This document shows, piece after piece, positions 8,550 to 18,237 of a stretch of 64,000 bases of DNA; the stretch's first letter is position 1, and each line of letters begins with the position of its first letter. The DNA comes from Streptomyces sp. DH37. Lineage in GTDB: Bacteria > Actinomycetota > Actinomycetes > Streptomycetales > Streptomycetaceae. The stretch lies in the NCBI RefSeq assembly GCF_029813835.1, contig NZ_JARVKV010000004.1, forward strand, positions 124,001 to 188,000. The letters are read 5' to 3'. The notes beneath the pieces are model-generated. The model was not told the origin of the DNA. It saw only the letters and a list, made by a program, of their open reading frames with translations, and searched no databases. The translations under genes were made by a program, and so were the position numbers.

Positions 8550-9517
8550 CGCGTCCCCTTCCCGAAGACGTCTGCCGCCCGCTCGCCGGGGGCGCCCTCC
8601 GCCTCCAGCTCTCGCACCATCGTCAGGTACGTGTCCTCCAGGCTCGCCCGGCGCACCTCCAGCCCGCCGACCGCGTCGCCGTGCTCCTCGAACAGCCGGC
8701 GGACGAACCGGGTGGGCTCGGCCGTCGCCTGCTCGAAGGGCCGTCCGTCCAGCGTCCAGCGCACGGTGGCCTCGGCCGACGCCTGCCGGGACAGCTCCGC
8801 GGCCGGGCCGTCGGCCACGATCCGGCCGCCGGCCAGGATGAGGATCCGGTCGGCGAGCTTCTCCGCCTCGGCGAGGTCGTGCGTGGTCATCAGAACGGTG
8901 GTGTCCTCGTTCGCGAGCCCGCGCACCAGGCCGTGGAACTCGTTCCTGGCCTCCGGGTCCAGACCGGCCGTCGGCTCGTCCAGGAACAGGAGCTCGGGCC
9001 TGCCCACGATGCCGACGGCCACGTCGAGACGCCTGCGCTGCCCGCCCGACAGGGTTCCGACCCGCTTGTGCGCCTGCTCGGTCAGCCCCACGGCGGCGAT
9101 GAGCTCGTCGACGTCCCACGGCCGTCGCACGAGGGCGGTGGAGTACGGCGCGTAGTAGGCGCCCAGGTGGGCCAGCAGCTCCCGTACCCGCCACTTGCCG
9201 TGGTCGCGCCAGGACTGCAACACGATGCCCAGGCGCGCACGCCACCGTTCGTCCCCGTGAGCCGGATCGGCGCCGAGGACGGTCACGTCGCCGGCCGAGC
9301 GCATCCGGAAGCCTTCCAGGACCTCGATCGTGGTCGTCTTGCCCGCGCCGTTCGGACCGAGCAGCACGACGACTTCGCCCCGCCGGGCTGTGAAGCCCAC
9401 TCCCTTCAGCACGTCCTGGCTGCGGTAGCGCATCCGCAGCTCCCGCACGTCGATGACCGTGTCGCTCCCCGGCGGCGGGCCGCCTCCGGTTCCGGGTATG
9501 GCGTGGTCGGCCGTCAT
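8546..9517 (-). CDS. ABC transporter ATP-binding protein
   Basis: 323 residues from ATG 9517 (GGGGGAAC upstream); an alternative ATG at 9592 has no ribosome site. Walker A GPNGAGKT at 54-61, signature LSGGQRRRLD, Walker B LLFLDEPTAGLDPE and an H-loop TTHDL are intact. The C-terminal part after residue 230 resembles the DrrA/CcmA-like exporters. It energises the permease encoded by the overlapping downstream gene. Confidence 0.9.
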   Translation of the reverse strand: MTADHAIPGTGGGPPPGSDTVIDVRELRMRYRSQDVLKGVGFTARRGEVVVLLGPNGAGKTTTIEVLEGFRMRSAGDVTVLGADPAHGDERWRARLGIVLQSWRDHGKWRVRELLAHLGAYYAPYSTALVRRPWDVDELIAAVGLTEQAHKRVGTLSGGQRRRLDVAVGIVGRPELLFLDEPTAGLDPEARNEFHGLVRGLANEDTTVLMTTHDLAEAEKLADRILILAGGRIVADGPAAELSRQASAEATVRWTLDGRPFEQATAEPTRFVRRLFEEHGDAVGGLEVRRASLEDTYLTMVRELEAEGAPGERAADVFGKGTR

Positions 9518-9817
9518 CGGTGTTCCCCCGTCCGTCTCGTGCTCCGCCCTCCGGGGGCAGGGGCCGGAGGCTGTGCCGATGTCCGTGGTCATGGGACGAC
9601 GCGTCCACGGCTGTCGCCGCCGTCGCCGCCCGGCAGCAGCCGCCCGGGCCCTCCCCGGACGGGCACACTACCGAACGACTGCCGGTGCGCCTCGGCGAGC
9701 GGGGGGTCGAGGAAGTCCTCCCGGCCGACGCGTACGCCTCCGCCCGGAGCGGGCCGGGCGCCACCGGCACCGCTGTGGCGCGGGGCACGGGGTGCGGCGG
9801 CCCCGGCACGGCACGGC
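9518..9817. other. Intergenic, 300 bp
   Basis: Upstream region of the ABC exporter operon. No gene or repeat could be supported here; a possible longer start for the ATPase (9592) lies within it. Confidence 0.5.
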
Positions 9818-10957
9818 CTACCCCTCCCGTCCCCGCCCCGTCCACCGGTCCAGCCAGGCGAAGGCGTCGTCCTGCATCCCGGGGGTGAAGACGTGCCCGA
9901 GGCCGGGGCGGACCTCCGTGTGCAGCCGCTCCCCCGCGTCCTGCGAGTGCCAGACCGCGCGCAGCTTGCGGTACGCCGTCTCCACTCCGGCGGCGGTGAA
10001 CAGCGGGTCGTCCGCGCCGTCGGTGAAGTGGAGGGGCTTGGGGGCGGCGATGCTCGCCACGTCGGGGATGTCCAGGTGGCGCGGGAGGCCGGGGTGGAGC
10101 ATGAAGTAGGCGGACTGGCCCCGCAGGGTGTTGTCGCCCGGCGCCATCATCTCCTTCAGCCCCGTCATCCAGCAGGCGGCCACCGCCGCGCGGACGTGGT
10201 CGGAGAGGGCGGCCACCTGCCAGGCCCGGTAGGCGCCCATGGAGAAGCCCAGCGCCGCGACCCGTTCCCCGTCCACGTCGGGGAGGGAGGCGAGGAAGGC
10301 GGCGGCGCGCTGGTCCTCGCGGGCCATGAGGCCGGCCGGTGAGGAGCCGAGGTTGAACAGGTTGCTCGCCAGGGCCTGCTGGCCCTCGTACGTCAGTCCG
10401 GAGCGATCGCCCCAGCCCGGGGCGTCGACGGCGAGTACGGCCCAGCCGCGGCGGGCGAGTTCGTCGCCGACGAAGCGTCCGCCGAAGTGCCGGTCCGCCC
10501 AGGCGCTCGCCGAGGACAGCCGCGTCCCGTCGTACCAGGGCCGTACGAGCTTCTCCTTGCCGATGTCGAACCGCGAGCCGTGGTCGTGCAGCAGGAGCAC
10601 CGCCGGGTGCGGGCCCTTCCCCTCCGGCAGCAGCATCAGCGCGCGCACCCGGCTGAAGCGCGTCACGTTGAACAGGACGATTCGGCGGCGGTAGCCCTCG
10701 GCCCGCCGCTCGTCGGTGGTCTCGGGGGCGAACGGGGTGTGGTCGGGCGGCTGGAGGAGGTGCTCCTCGACCGTGGCGCGGGCGGTGCGGCGCCAGGTGC
10801 GGAAGTCCCGGATCGGGGAGGCGCCCCAGGCGAGGGGGAAGGTCAGCTCGTCCTTGAGGCGCTCGTGGAAGACCGGGAGGCCGCCGTCCACGACGGCCGG
10901 GGACTCGAAGCCGGAAGGGACCGGGGCGGTGCGGTCCCGCCCCCCGGTGTGCGTCAT
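9818..10957 (-). CDS. Alpha/beta hydrolase (acetylxylan-esterase/dienelactone-hydrolase-like)
   Basis: 379 residues from ATG 10957. The fold is shown by AVLLLHDHGSRFDIG (oxyanion strand), the nucleophile elbow GFSMGAY, an acid near FTDGADDP and the catalytic His in RPGLGHVFTPGM. Large size and the long N-terminal segment resemble the AXE1/Abhydrolase_7 group of carbohydrate or small-ester deacetylases. No signal peptide is visible, so it acts inside the cell. Neither neighbour suggests a pathway. Substrate unknown. Confidence 0.8.
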   Translation of the reverse strand: MTHTGGRDRTAPVPSGFESPAVVDGGLPVFHERLKDELTFPLAWGASPIRDFRTWRRTARATVEEHLLQPPDHTPFAPETTDERRAEGYRRRIVLFNVTRFSRVRALMLLPEGKGPHPAVLLLHDHGSRFDIGKEKLVRPWYDGTRLSSASAWADRHFGGRFVGDELARRGWAVLAVDAPGWGDRSGLTYEGQQALASNLFNLGSSPAGLMAREDQRAAAFLASLPDVDGERVAALGFSMGAYRAWQVAALSDHVRAAVAACWMTGLKEMMAPGDNTLRGQSAYFMLHPGLPRHLDIPDVASIAAPKPLHFTDGADDPLFTAAGVETAYRKLRAVWHSQDAGERLHTEVRPGLGHVFTPGMQDDAFAWLDRWTGRGREG

Positions 10958-11046
10958 GCGCGTGCCCCCCCGGCCGTGGCCCCGTCGTGGGGTGAGACGA
11001 GTCGACGCGGAACCTAGCGGGCGGACGCCCGTGCGGGCAAGGGGCC

Positions 11047-11077
11047 CCGCCGGTCCGGGGATCGCCCGGACCGGCGG
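11047..11077 (-). terminator. Hairpin downstream of iron-binding protein gene
   Basis: A perfect 13-bp stem, CCGCCGGTCCGGG with its complement, around a GATCG loop, 87 bases after the stop of the siderophore-binding lipoprotein gene. No T-run follows, as is common for actinobacterial terminators. Confidence 0.6.
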
Positions 11078-11163
11078 TCGCAGCCCGACGGTCGCAGTCC
11101 GGCGGCCACCGGTGGGGAGGGCTCGGGGACGGGCGTCCGGACGGCGCGGCGGCGCGGCCGGGC

Positions 11164-12126
11164 TCACCCGCCGTACGCGGCCTCGATGTCGTCGACGACC
11201 TTCTCCATCGCGAACGGTCCGGCGCTGCTGCTCCACACCTGGCCGTCGACGCCGCTGACCGCACCGTTCTCCACCGCCTTCAGCCGGGTGAAGGCCTTCT
11301 GCTCCTTCGCGGCCTCCAGGGCCTTCTCGCCCTCGGCGTTGAGGGTGGCGACGAAGACGCGGTCGGCGTCGATCTCGCCGAGGTTCTCCAGGGAGAGCGG
11401 GTCGGAGTGGGGGCTCTTGAGCTCCTGCGCGATCGGCATGACGGTGGCGCCCGCCTCCTTCAGCAGGGAGCTGGGCATGTTGGCGGCGTTCATCGCCATG
11501 GGGCCGGCGGGCATCCAGCGGACCACCACGGCCGTGCCCGGGTCCTTCCCGCCCGCGGCGCCGGCCGCGCGGTCCAGCAGGGCGCCGATCCTCTCGTCGA
11601 ACGCCTCCTTCTCGCCCAGGGCCTCGGCGTAGGTCTCCGCCGGCCGCTTCCAGTCCCCGCTCTCCGGGACGACGGTGGGCGCCACGGCCTTGAGGGCCTC
11701 GTACTGGGACTTCTCCATCCTCGGCGAGGCGAGGATCAGGTCGGGGCCGGCCTTGAGGATCGCCTCGATGTTCGGCTCGTTCACGGTGGCGACCAGCGGG
11801 ACGGACGCCGCCTTCTCCCCCAGGTAGCCGGGGGCGGCGTCCGCGCCGCGGGCGCTGCTCGTGCCGACCGGTTCGACGCCGAGGTACAGGGCGGTGTCCA
11901 GGGAGGTGTCACCGAGAGCGACGACGCGCCGGGGCTCGGCCGGAACCTCCACCACACCGAAGGCGGTCTCCACCGAGCGGGTGGACCGCGCCCCGTCGTC
12001 CGCCCCGCCGCCCGCGCCGTCGTCGCCCGATGCGGAACCGCCGCAGGCGCTCACCGCCATGAGCAGCGCGGATGCCGCGAAAGCCGGGACGAAACGGCCG
12101 GTTCTGGGCAGGGGGAAGCTGGGCAT
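11164..12126 (-). CDS. Iron-siderophore ABC transporter substrate-binding lipoprotein
   Basis: 320 residues from ATG 12126, with a strong AGGAGG. The N-terminus is a lipoprotein signal ending in the lipobox VSAC, Cys28. The body is a FepB/FecB-type periplasmic-binding domain (TAFGVVEVPAEPRRVVALGD, NIEAILKAGPDLILASPR). It captures a ferric siderophore at the cell surface for the divergently encoded permeases and ATPase. A near-perfect iron box lies 35 bases upstream, so expression should be repressed by iron-loaded DmdR/IdeR. Confidence 0.92.
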   Translation of the reverse strand: MPSFPLPRTGRFVPAFAASALLMAVSACGGSASGDDGAGGGADDGARSTRSVETAFGVVEVPAEPRRVVALGDTSLDTALYLGVEPVGTSSARGADAAPGYLGEKAASVPLVATVNEPNIEAILKAGPDLILASPRMEKSQYEALKAVAPTVVPESGDWKRPAETYAEALGEKEAFDERIGALLDRAAGAAGGKDPGTAVVVRWMPAGPMAMNAANMPSSLLKEAGATVMPIAQELKSPHSDPLSLENLGEIDADRVFVATLNAEGEKALEAAKEQKAFTRLKAVENGAVSGVDGQVWSSSAGPFAMEKVVDDIEAAYGG

Positions 12127-12160
12127 GACGCGCCTCCTGGACGGGGTTGGTGCCAGCGGA

Positions 12161-12179
12161 TGAGCTTAGGCTAACCTAA
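12161..12179. promoter_or_regulatory. Iron box (DmdR1/IdeR operator)
   Basis: TGAGCTTAGGCTAACCTAA matches the 19-bp actinobacterial iron box TTAGGTTAGGCTAACCTAA at 17 of 19 positions. It sits between the divergent binding-protein gene (start 12126) and permease gene (start 12210), so a single operator can control both. Regulation by an iron-dependent DtxR-family repressor is known for this motif. Confidence 0.9.
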
Positions 12180-12209
12180 CTCATGTATCGACCATCGAGA
12201 AGGTGCCAT

Positions 12210-13214
12210 GTGACGCTCCGTTATGTTCTGCTGCGCGGCCTGCTGCCGGTGGCCGGCGTACTGCTGGCCGTCGCGGTGGCCAGCCTGCTCGTAGGAGCCG
12301 GCGACGTCGGGCCCGCCCGGGCCGCCGCCGTGCTCCTCGGAGGCGGTGACGGCGACGCGGACGCCCGCTTCACCGTGCTGGAACTGCGGCTGCCGCGCAC
12401 CGCCGTGGCGGTCGCCGTCGGCGCCGCGCTCGGCGTCGCCGGTGCCGTGCTCCAGGCCACCGCCCGCAATCCGCTGGCCGAACCCGGGCTGCTCGGGGTG
12501 AGCGCCGGGGCGTCCTTCGCCGTGGTCCTGGCGATCGTGCTCGGGGCGAGCGCCACGACCGTGGGCCCGTACGCCGCCGTGCTCGGCGCGGCGGCCGGCT
12601 GCCTGCTGGCCCTGGGGGCCGCCCGGCTGCGCGGCGCGGGCGACGACCCGGTCCGGCTGGTCCTGGCCGGCGCGGCGTTCAGCGGGATGGTGGGCGCGGC
12701 CTCCTCCGTACTGCTGCTGGTCGATCAGCGGGCCGCGGACGAGATCCGGTTCTGGACGGTGGGGTCGGTCGTCGGGCGCGGCACCGGCGACCTGCTGGCC
12801 GTCCTGCCCGTCCTGCTCGTCGGCCTGGCCGTGGCCGCCGCGGTGGGTCCCGCCCTGTCCGCGCTCGCCCTCGGGGACGACGTGGCCACCGGGCTCGGCC
12901 ACCGCCCGCGCCGGGTGCGCGCGGCGGCCGTCGCCTCCGTCGCCCTGCTGGTCGGCGGGGCCACCGCGGTCGCCGGTCCGGTCGCCTTCGTCGGCCTGGT
13001 GGTGCCCTTCGCGGCCCGGGCGCTGGTCGGGCCGGACCTGAGGCGGCTGCTGGGGGTGTCGGTGCTGCTGGGCCCGGCCGTGGTCCTGCTCGCCGACGTC
13101 GTCTCGCGGCTGGTGGTCCGTCCGTACGAGATGCCGCTGGGCGTGATGACCGCGCTGTTCGGCGCGCCGGTCCTGGTCGCCGTCGTCCGATCGTCGAGGT
13201 TGCCGGCACTGTGA
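12210..13214 (+). CDS. FecCD-family siderophore ABC permease 1
   Basis: 334 residues. GTG 12210 is preferred because GAGAAGG lies just upstream; an in-frame ATG at 12183 directly abuts the iron box and has no ribosome site. Around nine or ten membrane helices and the FecCD signatures (RLPRTAVAVAVGAALGVAG, NPLAEPGLLGVSAGASFAV split here) are clear. It forms the membrane channel with the next gene, to which it is coupled by a GTGA overlap. Confidence 0.92.
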   Translation: MTLRYVLLRGLLPVAGVLLAVAVASLLVGAGDVGPARAAAVLLGGGDGDADARFTVLELRLPRTAVAVAVGAALGVAGAVLQATARNPLAEPGLLGVSAGASFAVVLAIVLGASATTVGPYAAVLGAAAGCLLALGAARLRGAGDDPVRLVLAGAAFSGMVGAASSVLLLVDQRAADEIRFWTVGSVVGRGTGDLLAVLPVLLVGLAVAAAVGPALSALALGDDVATGLGHRPRRVRAAAVASVALLVGGATAVAGPVAFVGLVVPFAARALVGPDLRRLLGVSVLLGPAVVLLADVVSRLVVRPYEMPLGVMTALFGAPVLVAVVRSSRLPAL

Positions 13215-14389
13215 AGCTCCCGTCGAAGATTTCACCGAGGACCTCGCCGAAGACCCGGCCGAAGACCCCGGCCGGGGCGCTCGTCCCTCCGCAGCGGGAG
13301 CCGCGGGAGCCGCAGGGGCCGTCCGTGGCCGCCGTGCCGTCCGTGCCCGCCGCGCCGCCGGGCACGTTCCGCCTGGGCGCGGGCGGCCTCTCCGTCCTCG
13401 TGCCCCGCCGGCCGCTGCTCGCCGGCGCCGTGCTCGCGGCGGTCCTGGTCGCGGTGGGCGCGGTGTGCCTGTCCGCCGGGGAGGTCGCCGTGGCCCCACT
13501 GGACGCCCTGCGCGCGGCGGTGCTGGGGGAGGGAAGCCCGCGCGACCTGCTGGTCGTCGAGCGGCTGCGCATGCCCCGGGTCGAGGCCGGGATCGCGGTC
13601 GGCGCGGCCCTGGGGGCGGCCGGCTGCCTGATGCAGACGCTCTCGGGGAACCGGCTGGCCACCCCGGACACCGTGGGCCTGAACAACGGCGCGACCGCGT
13701 TCGCCGTCGCCGGGATCGTCGCCGTCCCCACGAGCCTGCTGCCGTCGGCGACGGCCCTCACCGGCGCGGCCACGGCCGCCGTGCTCACCCTCGCGCTCAG
13801 CGGCGGGGCCGGACGGCACGGCTACCGGTTCCTGGTCGTGGGGATGGGCGTGGGCGCGGTCTTCGGCGCGGTGACGAACCTGATCCTGTCCCGGGCGGAG
13901 ATCGACGCGGCCAACGCCGCGTTCGCCTGGACCGTCGGCACCCTCAACGGCCGCTCGCAGACGGCGGTGACGGTGCTGGAGGCCGGGCTGCTGCTCTGCC
14001 TGCCGCTCGCGGTGGTCCTGGGCCGCCGTCTGGGCGTGCTCCGCTTCTCCGACGCGGTCGCCACCTCCCTGGGCGTGCGGGTGCGGTCCCTGCGCGCGGC
14101 GGTGCTGCTCACCTCCGTCGTCTGCGCGGGGCTGGCCGTGGCCGTCGCCGGGCCGCTGGGCATGATCGCCCTGGCCGCGCCCGAGGCGGCCCGGCGGCTG
14201 ACCGGGCCCGGCCCCGTGCCCGTCCTGACGTCCGCGCTGGCCGGTGCCGTCCTCACGCTGCTGGCCGACCTGGTCGGCCGGACCGCGATGGCGCCGCTGG
14301 AGATCCCCGTGGGCCTGGTCACCGCCGTCGTCGGGGGCCCGTACCTGCTGTGGCTGCTGCTCACCACCCGCACGAGGAGAGTCCCGTGA
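13211..14389 (+). CDS. FecCD-family siderophore ABC permease 2
   Basis: 392 residues from a GTG overlapping the first permease. About 55 N-terminal residues are a Pro/Lys/Arg-rich extension not normally found in the family; the permease core begins near VPRRPLLAGAVLAAV and shows RLRMPRVEAGIAVGAALGAAG and TPDTVGLNNGATAFAV. It is the second half of the heterodimeric channel and overlaps the ATPase gene by GTGA. The extension could mean the true start is internal, but no better start codon with a ribosome site is evident. Confidence 0.9.
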   Translation: MKLPSKISPRTSPKTRPKTPAGALVPPQREPREPQGPSVAAVPSVPAAPPGTFRLGAGGLSVLVPRRPLLAGAVLAAVLVAVGAVCLSAGEVAVAPLDALRAAVLGEGSPRDLLVVERLRMPRVEAGIAVGAALGAAGCLMQTLSGNRLATPDTVGLNNGATAFAVAGIVAVPTSLLPSATALTGAATAAVLTLALSGGAGRHGYRFLVVGMGVGAVFGAVTNLILSRAEIDAANAAFAWTVGTLNGRSQTAVTVLEAGLLLCLPLAVVLGRRLGVLRFSDAVATSLGVRVRSLRAAVLLTSVVCAGLAVAVAGPLGMIALAAPEAARRLTGPGPVPVLTSALAGAVLTLLADLVGRTAMAPLEIPVGLVTAVVGGPYLLWLLLTTRTRRVP

Positions 14390-15282
14390 ACGCCGCGACA
14401 CCCGCGACCGGCACCGCCGGCCCCGCCCCCGAGACCGCCCCCGAGACCGCGGACGGAGCCGCGGCCGGGGCCCACCGCCTGGAGGCCCGTTCCCTCACCC
14501 TCGCCCACGGACGCACGCCCGTCGTGCGGGAACTGGACGCCGAGCTGCCGCCGCAGCGGGTCACCGCGATCGTCGGCCCCAACGGCTGCGGCAAGTCGAC
14601 GCTGCTCAGCGGGCTCGCGCGGCTCCTCGCGCCGCGCGGGGGCTCGGTGCTGCTGGACGGCCGGGAACTCGCCTCCGTCCCCACCCGGGAGGTGGCCCGC
14701 GTCATCGGCCTGCTGCCGCAGTCGGCCACGGCGCCGGACGGGCTGACGGTGCGCGACCTGGTGCGCTACGGCCGCCGCCCCCACCAGGGGCTGCTGCGCC
14801 AGTGGTCGCGTGCGGACGCCGAGGCGGTGGAGGCGGCGCTGGACGCGGCGGACCTGCGGGAGCTGGCGGACCGTCCGCTGGAGACGCTCTCCGGGGGCCA
14901 GCGGCAGCGCGCCTGGATCGCGATGGCGGTGGCGCAGGACACCGCCGTGCTCATGCTGGACGAGCCGACCTCCGCCCTGGACATCGGCCACCAGCTCGAG
15001 GTGCTGGAGATGGTCCGCTCCCTGGCCGCGCGGGGGCGCACGGTGGTGCTCGTCCTCCACGACCTGACCACCGCCTGCCGGTACGCCGACCACCTGCTGG
15101 CGATGCTGGACGGGCGGATCGTCGCGCGGGGCGCCCCGGCGGAGATCATGACGCCCGCCCTGGTGCGCACCCTGTACGGCGTGGAGAGCACCATCCTCAC
15201 CGACCCCGTCCACGGCACCCCGGTGGTGTGCCCCACGGGCCTGGCGGCGGGTCCCGTGCCGGCGGGGCCCGCGGCGTCCTGA
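14386..15282 (+). CDS. Siderophore ABC transporter ATP-binding protein
   Basis: 298 residues, GTG start in the overlap. Walker A GPNGCGKS at 64-71, signature LSGGQRQRAWIAMAVAQD, Walker B LMLDEPTSALDIGHQ, and a final domain (LYGVESTILTDPVHGTPVVCP) typical of FepC/FhuC-type proteins. It completes an iron importer whose genes lie either side of the iron box. Confidence 0.93.
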   Translation: MNAATPATGTAGPAPETAPETADGAAAGAHRLEARSLTLAHGRTPVVRELDAELPPQRVTAIVGPNGCGKSTLLSGLARLLAPRGGSVLLDGRELASVPTREVARVIGLLPQSATAPDGLTVRDLVRYGRRPHQGLLRQWSRADAEAVEAALDAADLRELADRPLETLSGGQRQRAWIAMAVAQDTAVLMLDEPTSALDIGHQLEVLEMVRSLAARGRTVVLVLHDLTTACRYADHLLAMLDGRIVARGAPAEIMTPALVRTLYGVESTILTDPVHGTPVVCPTGLAAGPVPAGPAAS

Positions 15283-15346
15283 CCCACCGCGGCGGGGCGG
15301 GCCGGGACCCATACTGGGGGGACGGCGGAGACGGGGAGGCGCGGCG

Positions 15347-16261
15347 GTGGCGGAACGGCACACGGAGTACGACGTCCTGGTGGTCGGGGGCAGCGGGGTG
15401 GACACCGTCGTCCGCGTCGACGCCCTGCCCGTCCCCCTCGCCGACTCCGTCCCCGTCGGCCCGATCGAGGAGCACCCCGGCCACACCGGCGGCTACGTGG
15501 CCCTCGGCGCCCGGGCGCTCGGCCTGCGCGTCGCGCTCCTGGACTTCGTCGGCGACGACCCGGCCGGCGCCCTGGTGCGCGAGCGGATGGCCGAGGGGGG
15601 CGTGGAGTTCCTCCCCCTGGTCTCCCCCGCCGGCACCCGCCGCGCGGTGAACCTGGTCGACGCCGCCGGCCGCCGGATGTCCTTCTACGACGGCCGCGAC
15701 CCGGCCGGCCTGCGGATGCCGCGGGACTTCCACCTCCCCCACCTGCGGCGCGCCCGCCACGTCCACCTGTGCATCTCGCACTTCGCGCGCTTCCTCTACG
15801 ACGACGTCGAGGCCCTCGGCGTCCCCGTCTCCACCGATCTGCACGACTGGGACGGACTGGCCGACCACCACCGGGAGTTCGCCCTCCGCTCCGACCTCGT
15901 CTTCCTCAGCGCGGCGGGCGCGGGCGAGGGCACGCCCGACCTGATGCGGCGGATCATGCGCGAGGGCCGGGCGGAGGCGGTGGTCGCCACGGCGGGCGCG
16001 GAGGGCTCCTACGTCCTCGTCCGGAACGGCGGTCCGGTCCCCCACCACGTCCCGGCGGCCGTCCCGCCCGCGCCGGTGGTGGACTCCAACGGCGCGGGCG
16101 ACGCGTTCGCCTGCGGCTTCCTGTACGGCAGGCTCGCCGGGAGGGACGTACTGGAGTGCGCCCGTCTGGGCGCGGTGGCGGGCGCCCACGCCTGCACGGC
16201 GCCGGGGTCGGCCGCGCTCGCCGACGAGGAGGCGCTCCTGGCGGCGGAGCGGGGCCGCTGA
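15347..16261 (+). CDS. PfkB-family sugar/nucleoside kinase
   Basis: 304 residues from GTG 15347. PfkB signature 2, DSNGAGDAFACGF, starts at residue 246 and carries the catalytic aspartate and anion hole; the N-terminal VGGSGVDTVVRVDALP and GGYVALGARALG are signature 1-like. Ribokinase-like enzymes phosphorylate a sugar or nucleoside hydroxyl with ATP. It lies 92 bases upstream of the RNA-repair gene pair in the same direction; whether it belongs to that unit is open. Confidence 0.88.
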   Translation: MAERHTEYDVLVVGGSGVDTVVRVDALPVPLADSVPVGPIEEHPGHTGGYVALGARALGLRVALLDFVGDDPAGALVRERMAEGGVEFLPLVSPAGTRRAVNLVDAAGRRMSFYDGRDPAGLRMPRDFHLPHLRRARHVHLCISHFARFLYDDVEALGVPVSTDLHDWDGLADHHREFALRSDLVFLSAAGAGEGTPDLMRRIMREGRAEAVVATAGAEGSYVLVRNGGPVPHHVPAAVPPAPVVDSNGAGDAFACGFLYGRLAGRDVLECARLGAVAGAHACTAPGSAALADEEALLAAERGR

Positions 16262-16353
16262 CCCGGTCGCGGCCGGCGGTTATTCGATGGATCGGCGCGC
16301 GCCGCGCTCCCTACAGTGACCCGCGTCCCCGACAGCGCGGCCAGGAGCGGAAG

Positions 16354-18237
16354 ATGCGTGTGCCCTACCCCCGTACGCCGCATCTGCCGTGGTCGCCCGG
16401 GGCGTCGTCCGACGACGTGCGCGTCGCGGACCCGGCGGGGCTGCGGGGCGCGGAGGTGGTGGTCACCGAGAAGCTCGACGGGGAGAACACCACCCTCTAC
16501 CGCGACGGGTTGCACGCCCGCTCGCCGGACTCCGCCCACCACCCCTCACGCGCCTGGGTGAAGGCGCTCCAGGGGCGGATCGGTCCCGCGATACCGCCGG
16601 GCTGGCGGGTGTGCGGGGAGAACCTGTACGCGCGCCACTCGATCGCCTACGAGGAGCTGGAGGGCTTCTTCCACGGCTTCTCGGTCTGGGACGACGGCGA
16701 CCGCTGCCTGGACTGGGACCGCACCGTCCGCTTCCTGCGGCGCCTGGGGATACCGGTGCCGCGCGTGCTGTGGCGGGGCGTCTTCGACGAGCGGGCGCTG
16801 CGCGCCCTGCGCCCGGAGACCGCACGGCAGGAGGGGTACGTCGTACGGACCGCCGAGGGGTTCGCGCGCGGGGAGTTCGGACTGCGCGTGGCCAAGTGGG
16901 TGCGCCCCGGGCACGTGCGGACGGGCACGCACTGGATGTACGCCCCCGTCGTGGAGAACCGGCTGGGCCCGGCCGCCGCGCTGTGGGCCGTGCGGTCCGG
17001 GGCGGCGCCCGACGCGTCCGCCCTGGCGGCGGCGGTGGGCGCGGAGCCGGAGGACGGCGAGCAGGTCGTGAAGACCGGGCAGACCGAGCAGACCGGGAAG
17101 GCCGGGAAGGCCGGGAAGGCCGGGAAGGCCGGGAAGACCGGGCAGGCCGGGAAGAACGGGCAGGCCGGGAAGAACGAGCAGGCCGAGCAGACCGCGGCGG
17201 TCGTGGCCGGGGCCGCCGAGCGCCTCGACGAGCTGGGGCGGACCGGTGACGCCCGGCTGGCCGGCGTACTGGCCGCGCTGCTGCGCGACAGGCCGCGGGC
17301 GTCGACGGCCGCCCGCCTCGCCGCGCCGCTGGGCATGCCGCTGGCCCGGCGTGTGGCCGACCTCGTCGGACTCCACCCCCGCCTGCACCGCCCCCACCCC
17401 GACGAGGAGCGGCGGACCGGGCTGGTGCGCATGGCGTACGCCGCCGACCTGGGCGTGCTGCACGCGCTCGCCGCCGCGGTCCTCACCGGGCGCGGGGACG
17501 CGGAGGCGGCCGGGGCGCGCGAGCAGGTGGAGTGGTCCGCGCTCCACGCCGAGGCCGCCGGGCTGCTGGGCGAGGCGCCGCTCGCCGGTCTGCGGGCGGG
17601 GCTGCGCGAGGCCCTGGCCGGCCTGGACGCCGACGCCGCCGACCGGTGCTGGGCCGAGGCGCGGGAGTCGTACGCCCTCGGCCGCGTCGCCGACGTGCGG
17701 GGGGCCGTGGCGGCGAGCTGGCGGTGGCGGTCCGGGGCGTTCCCCCGGCTGGTCCAGCTGACCGGGCCGTCGGGCAGCGGCAAGAGCACCTTCGCCGAGC
17801 GCCTCGCGGGCGCCGACGCGTACGTCTGCCTCGACGTCCTGCGCCGGGAGCGGGGCTCCCGGCCCGGCCGGCGGGACGACGGGGAGGTCCTGCGCGACGG
17901 GCTGGACCGGCTCGACGCGGCCCTCGCCGGCGGCGGGACGGTGGTGTGGGACGCCACCTCCCTCACCCCGCACCAGCGCTCCGGGGTGCACGCGGTCGCG
18001 CGCCGCCGGGACGCGCTGGTCACGCACGCGGTCCTCCTCGTCGGCGAGGAGGAGCTGGAGCGGCGCAACGCGGTGCGCGCGCATCCGGTGCCGCTGCGGG
18101 TGCTCACCGCCCAGCTGCGCCGTTTCGCCCCGCCGTACCCGGGTGAGGCGCACCGCACGTGGTACGCCGGGGCGGACGGGGCGGTGGCGGACGCCGACGG
18201 CGTGCTGGCCCCGGCGCCCGGCGGAGAGGAGTGGTGA
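16354..18237 (+). CDS. RNA ligase fused to polynucleotide kinase
   Basis: 627 residues from ATG 16354 (CCAGGAG upstream). Residues 1-210 are an Rnl-type ATP-dependent RNA ligase: motif I KLDGEN with the adenylated Lys40, FHGFSVWD (motif III-like), EGYVVR (motif IV) and VAKWVRPGH (motif V) near 178-186. A Lys/Gly/Gln-rich linker precedes a helical middle region. Residues 465-627 are a P-loop kinase: GPSGSGKST at 471-479 and [13 protein letters not shown], resembling 5'-OH polynucleotide kinases. It would phosphorylate 5'-OH ends and seal RNA. The stop overlaps the next gene (TGATG), which supplies phosphoesterase domains. No phosphatase domain is fused here, unlike T4 Pnkp. Biochemical activity is predicted only. 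Confidence 0.85.
   Translation: MRVPYPRTPHLPWSPGASSDDVRVADPAGLRGAEVVVTEKLDGENTTLYRDGLHARSPDSAHHPSRAWVKALQGRIGPAIPPGWRVCGENLYARHSIAYEELEGFFHGFSVWDDGDRCLDWDRTVRFLRRLGIPVPRVLWRGVFDERALRALRPETARQEGYVVRTAEGFARGEFGLRVAKWVRPGHVRTGTHWMYAPVVENRLGPAAALWAVRSGAAPDASALAAAVGAEPEDGEQVVKTGQTEQTGKAGKAGKAGKAGKTGQAGKNGQAGKNEQAEQTAAVVAGAAERLDELGRTGDARLAGVLAALLRDRPRASTAARLAAPLGMPLARRVADLVGLHPRLHRPHPDEERRTGLVRMAYAADLGVLHALAAAVLTGRGDAEAAGAREQVEWSALHAEAAGLLGEAPLAGLRAGLREALAGLDADAADRCWAEARESYALGRVADVRGAVAASWRWRSGAFPRLVQLTGPSGSGKSTFAERLAGADAYVCLDVLRRERGSRPGRRDDGEVLRDGLDRLDAALAGGGTVVWDATSLTPHQRSGVHAVARRRDALVTHAVLLVGEEELERRNAVRAHPVPLRVLTAQLRRFAPPYPGEAHRTWYAGADGAVADADGVLAPAPGGEEW
17071..17194 (+). repeat. 9-bp tandem repeats encoding a Lys/Gly/Ala linker
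   Basis: Units of the type GCCGGGAAG are repeated in frame, about a dozen times with drift, between the ligase and the helical domain of the RNA ligase-kinase gene. They encode a flexible GKA/GQA linker. Such a run is prone to slippage, so linker length probably varies between strains. Confidence 0.8.

Noticed and set aside
17071-17194. A regulatory repeat array
   Set aside because: The 9-bp repeats are in frame and encode a Lys/Gly/Ala linker inside a continuous gene.
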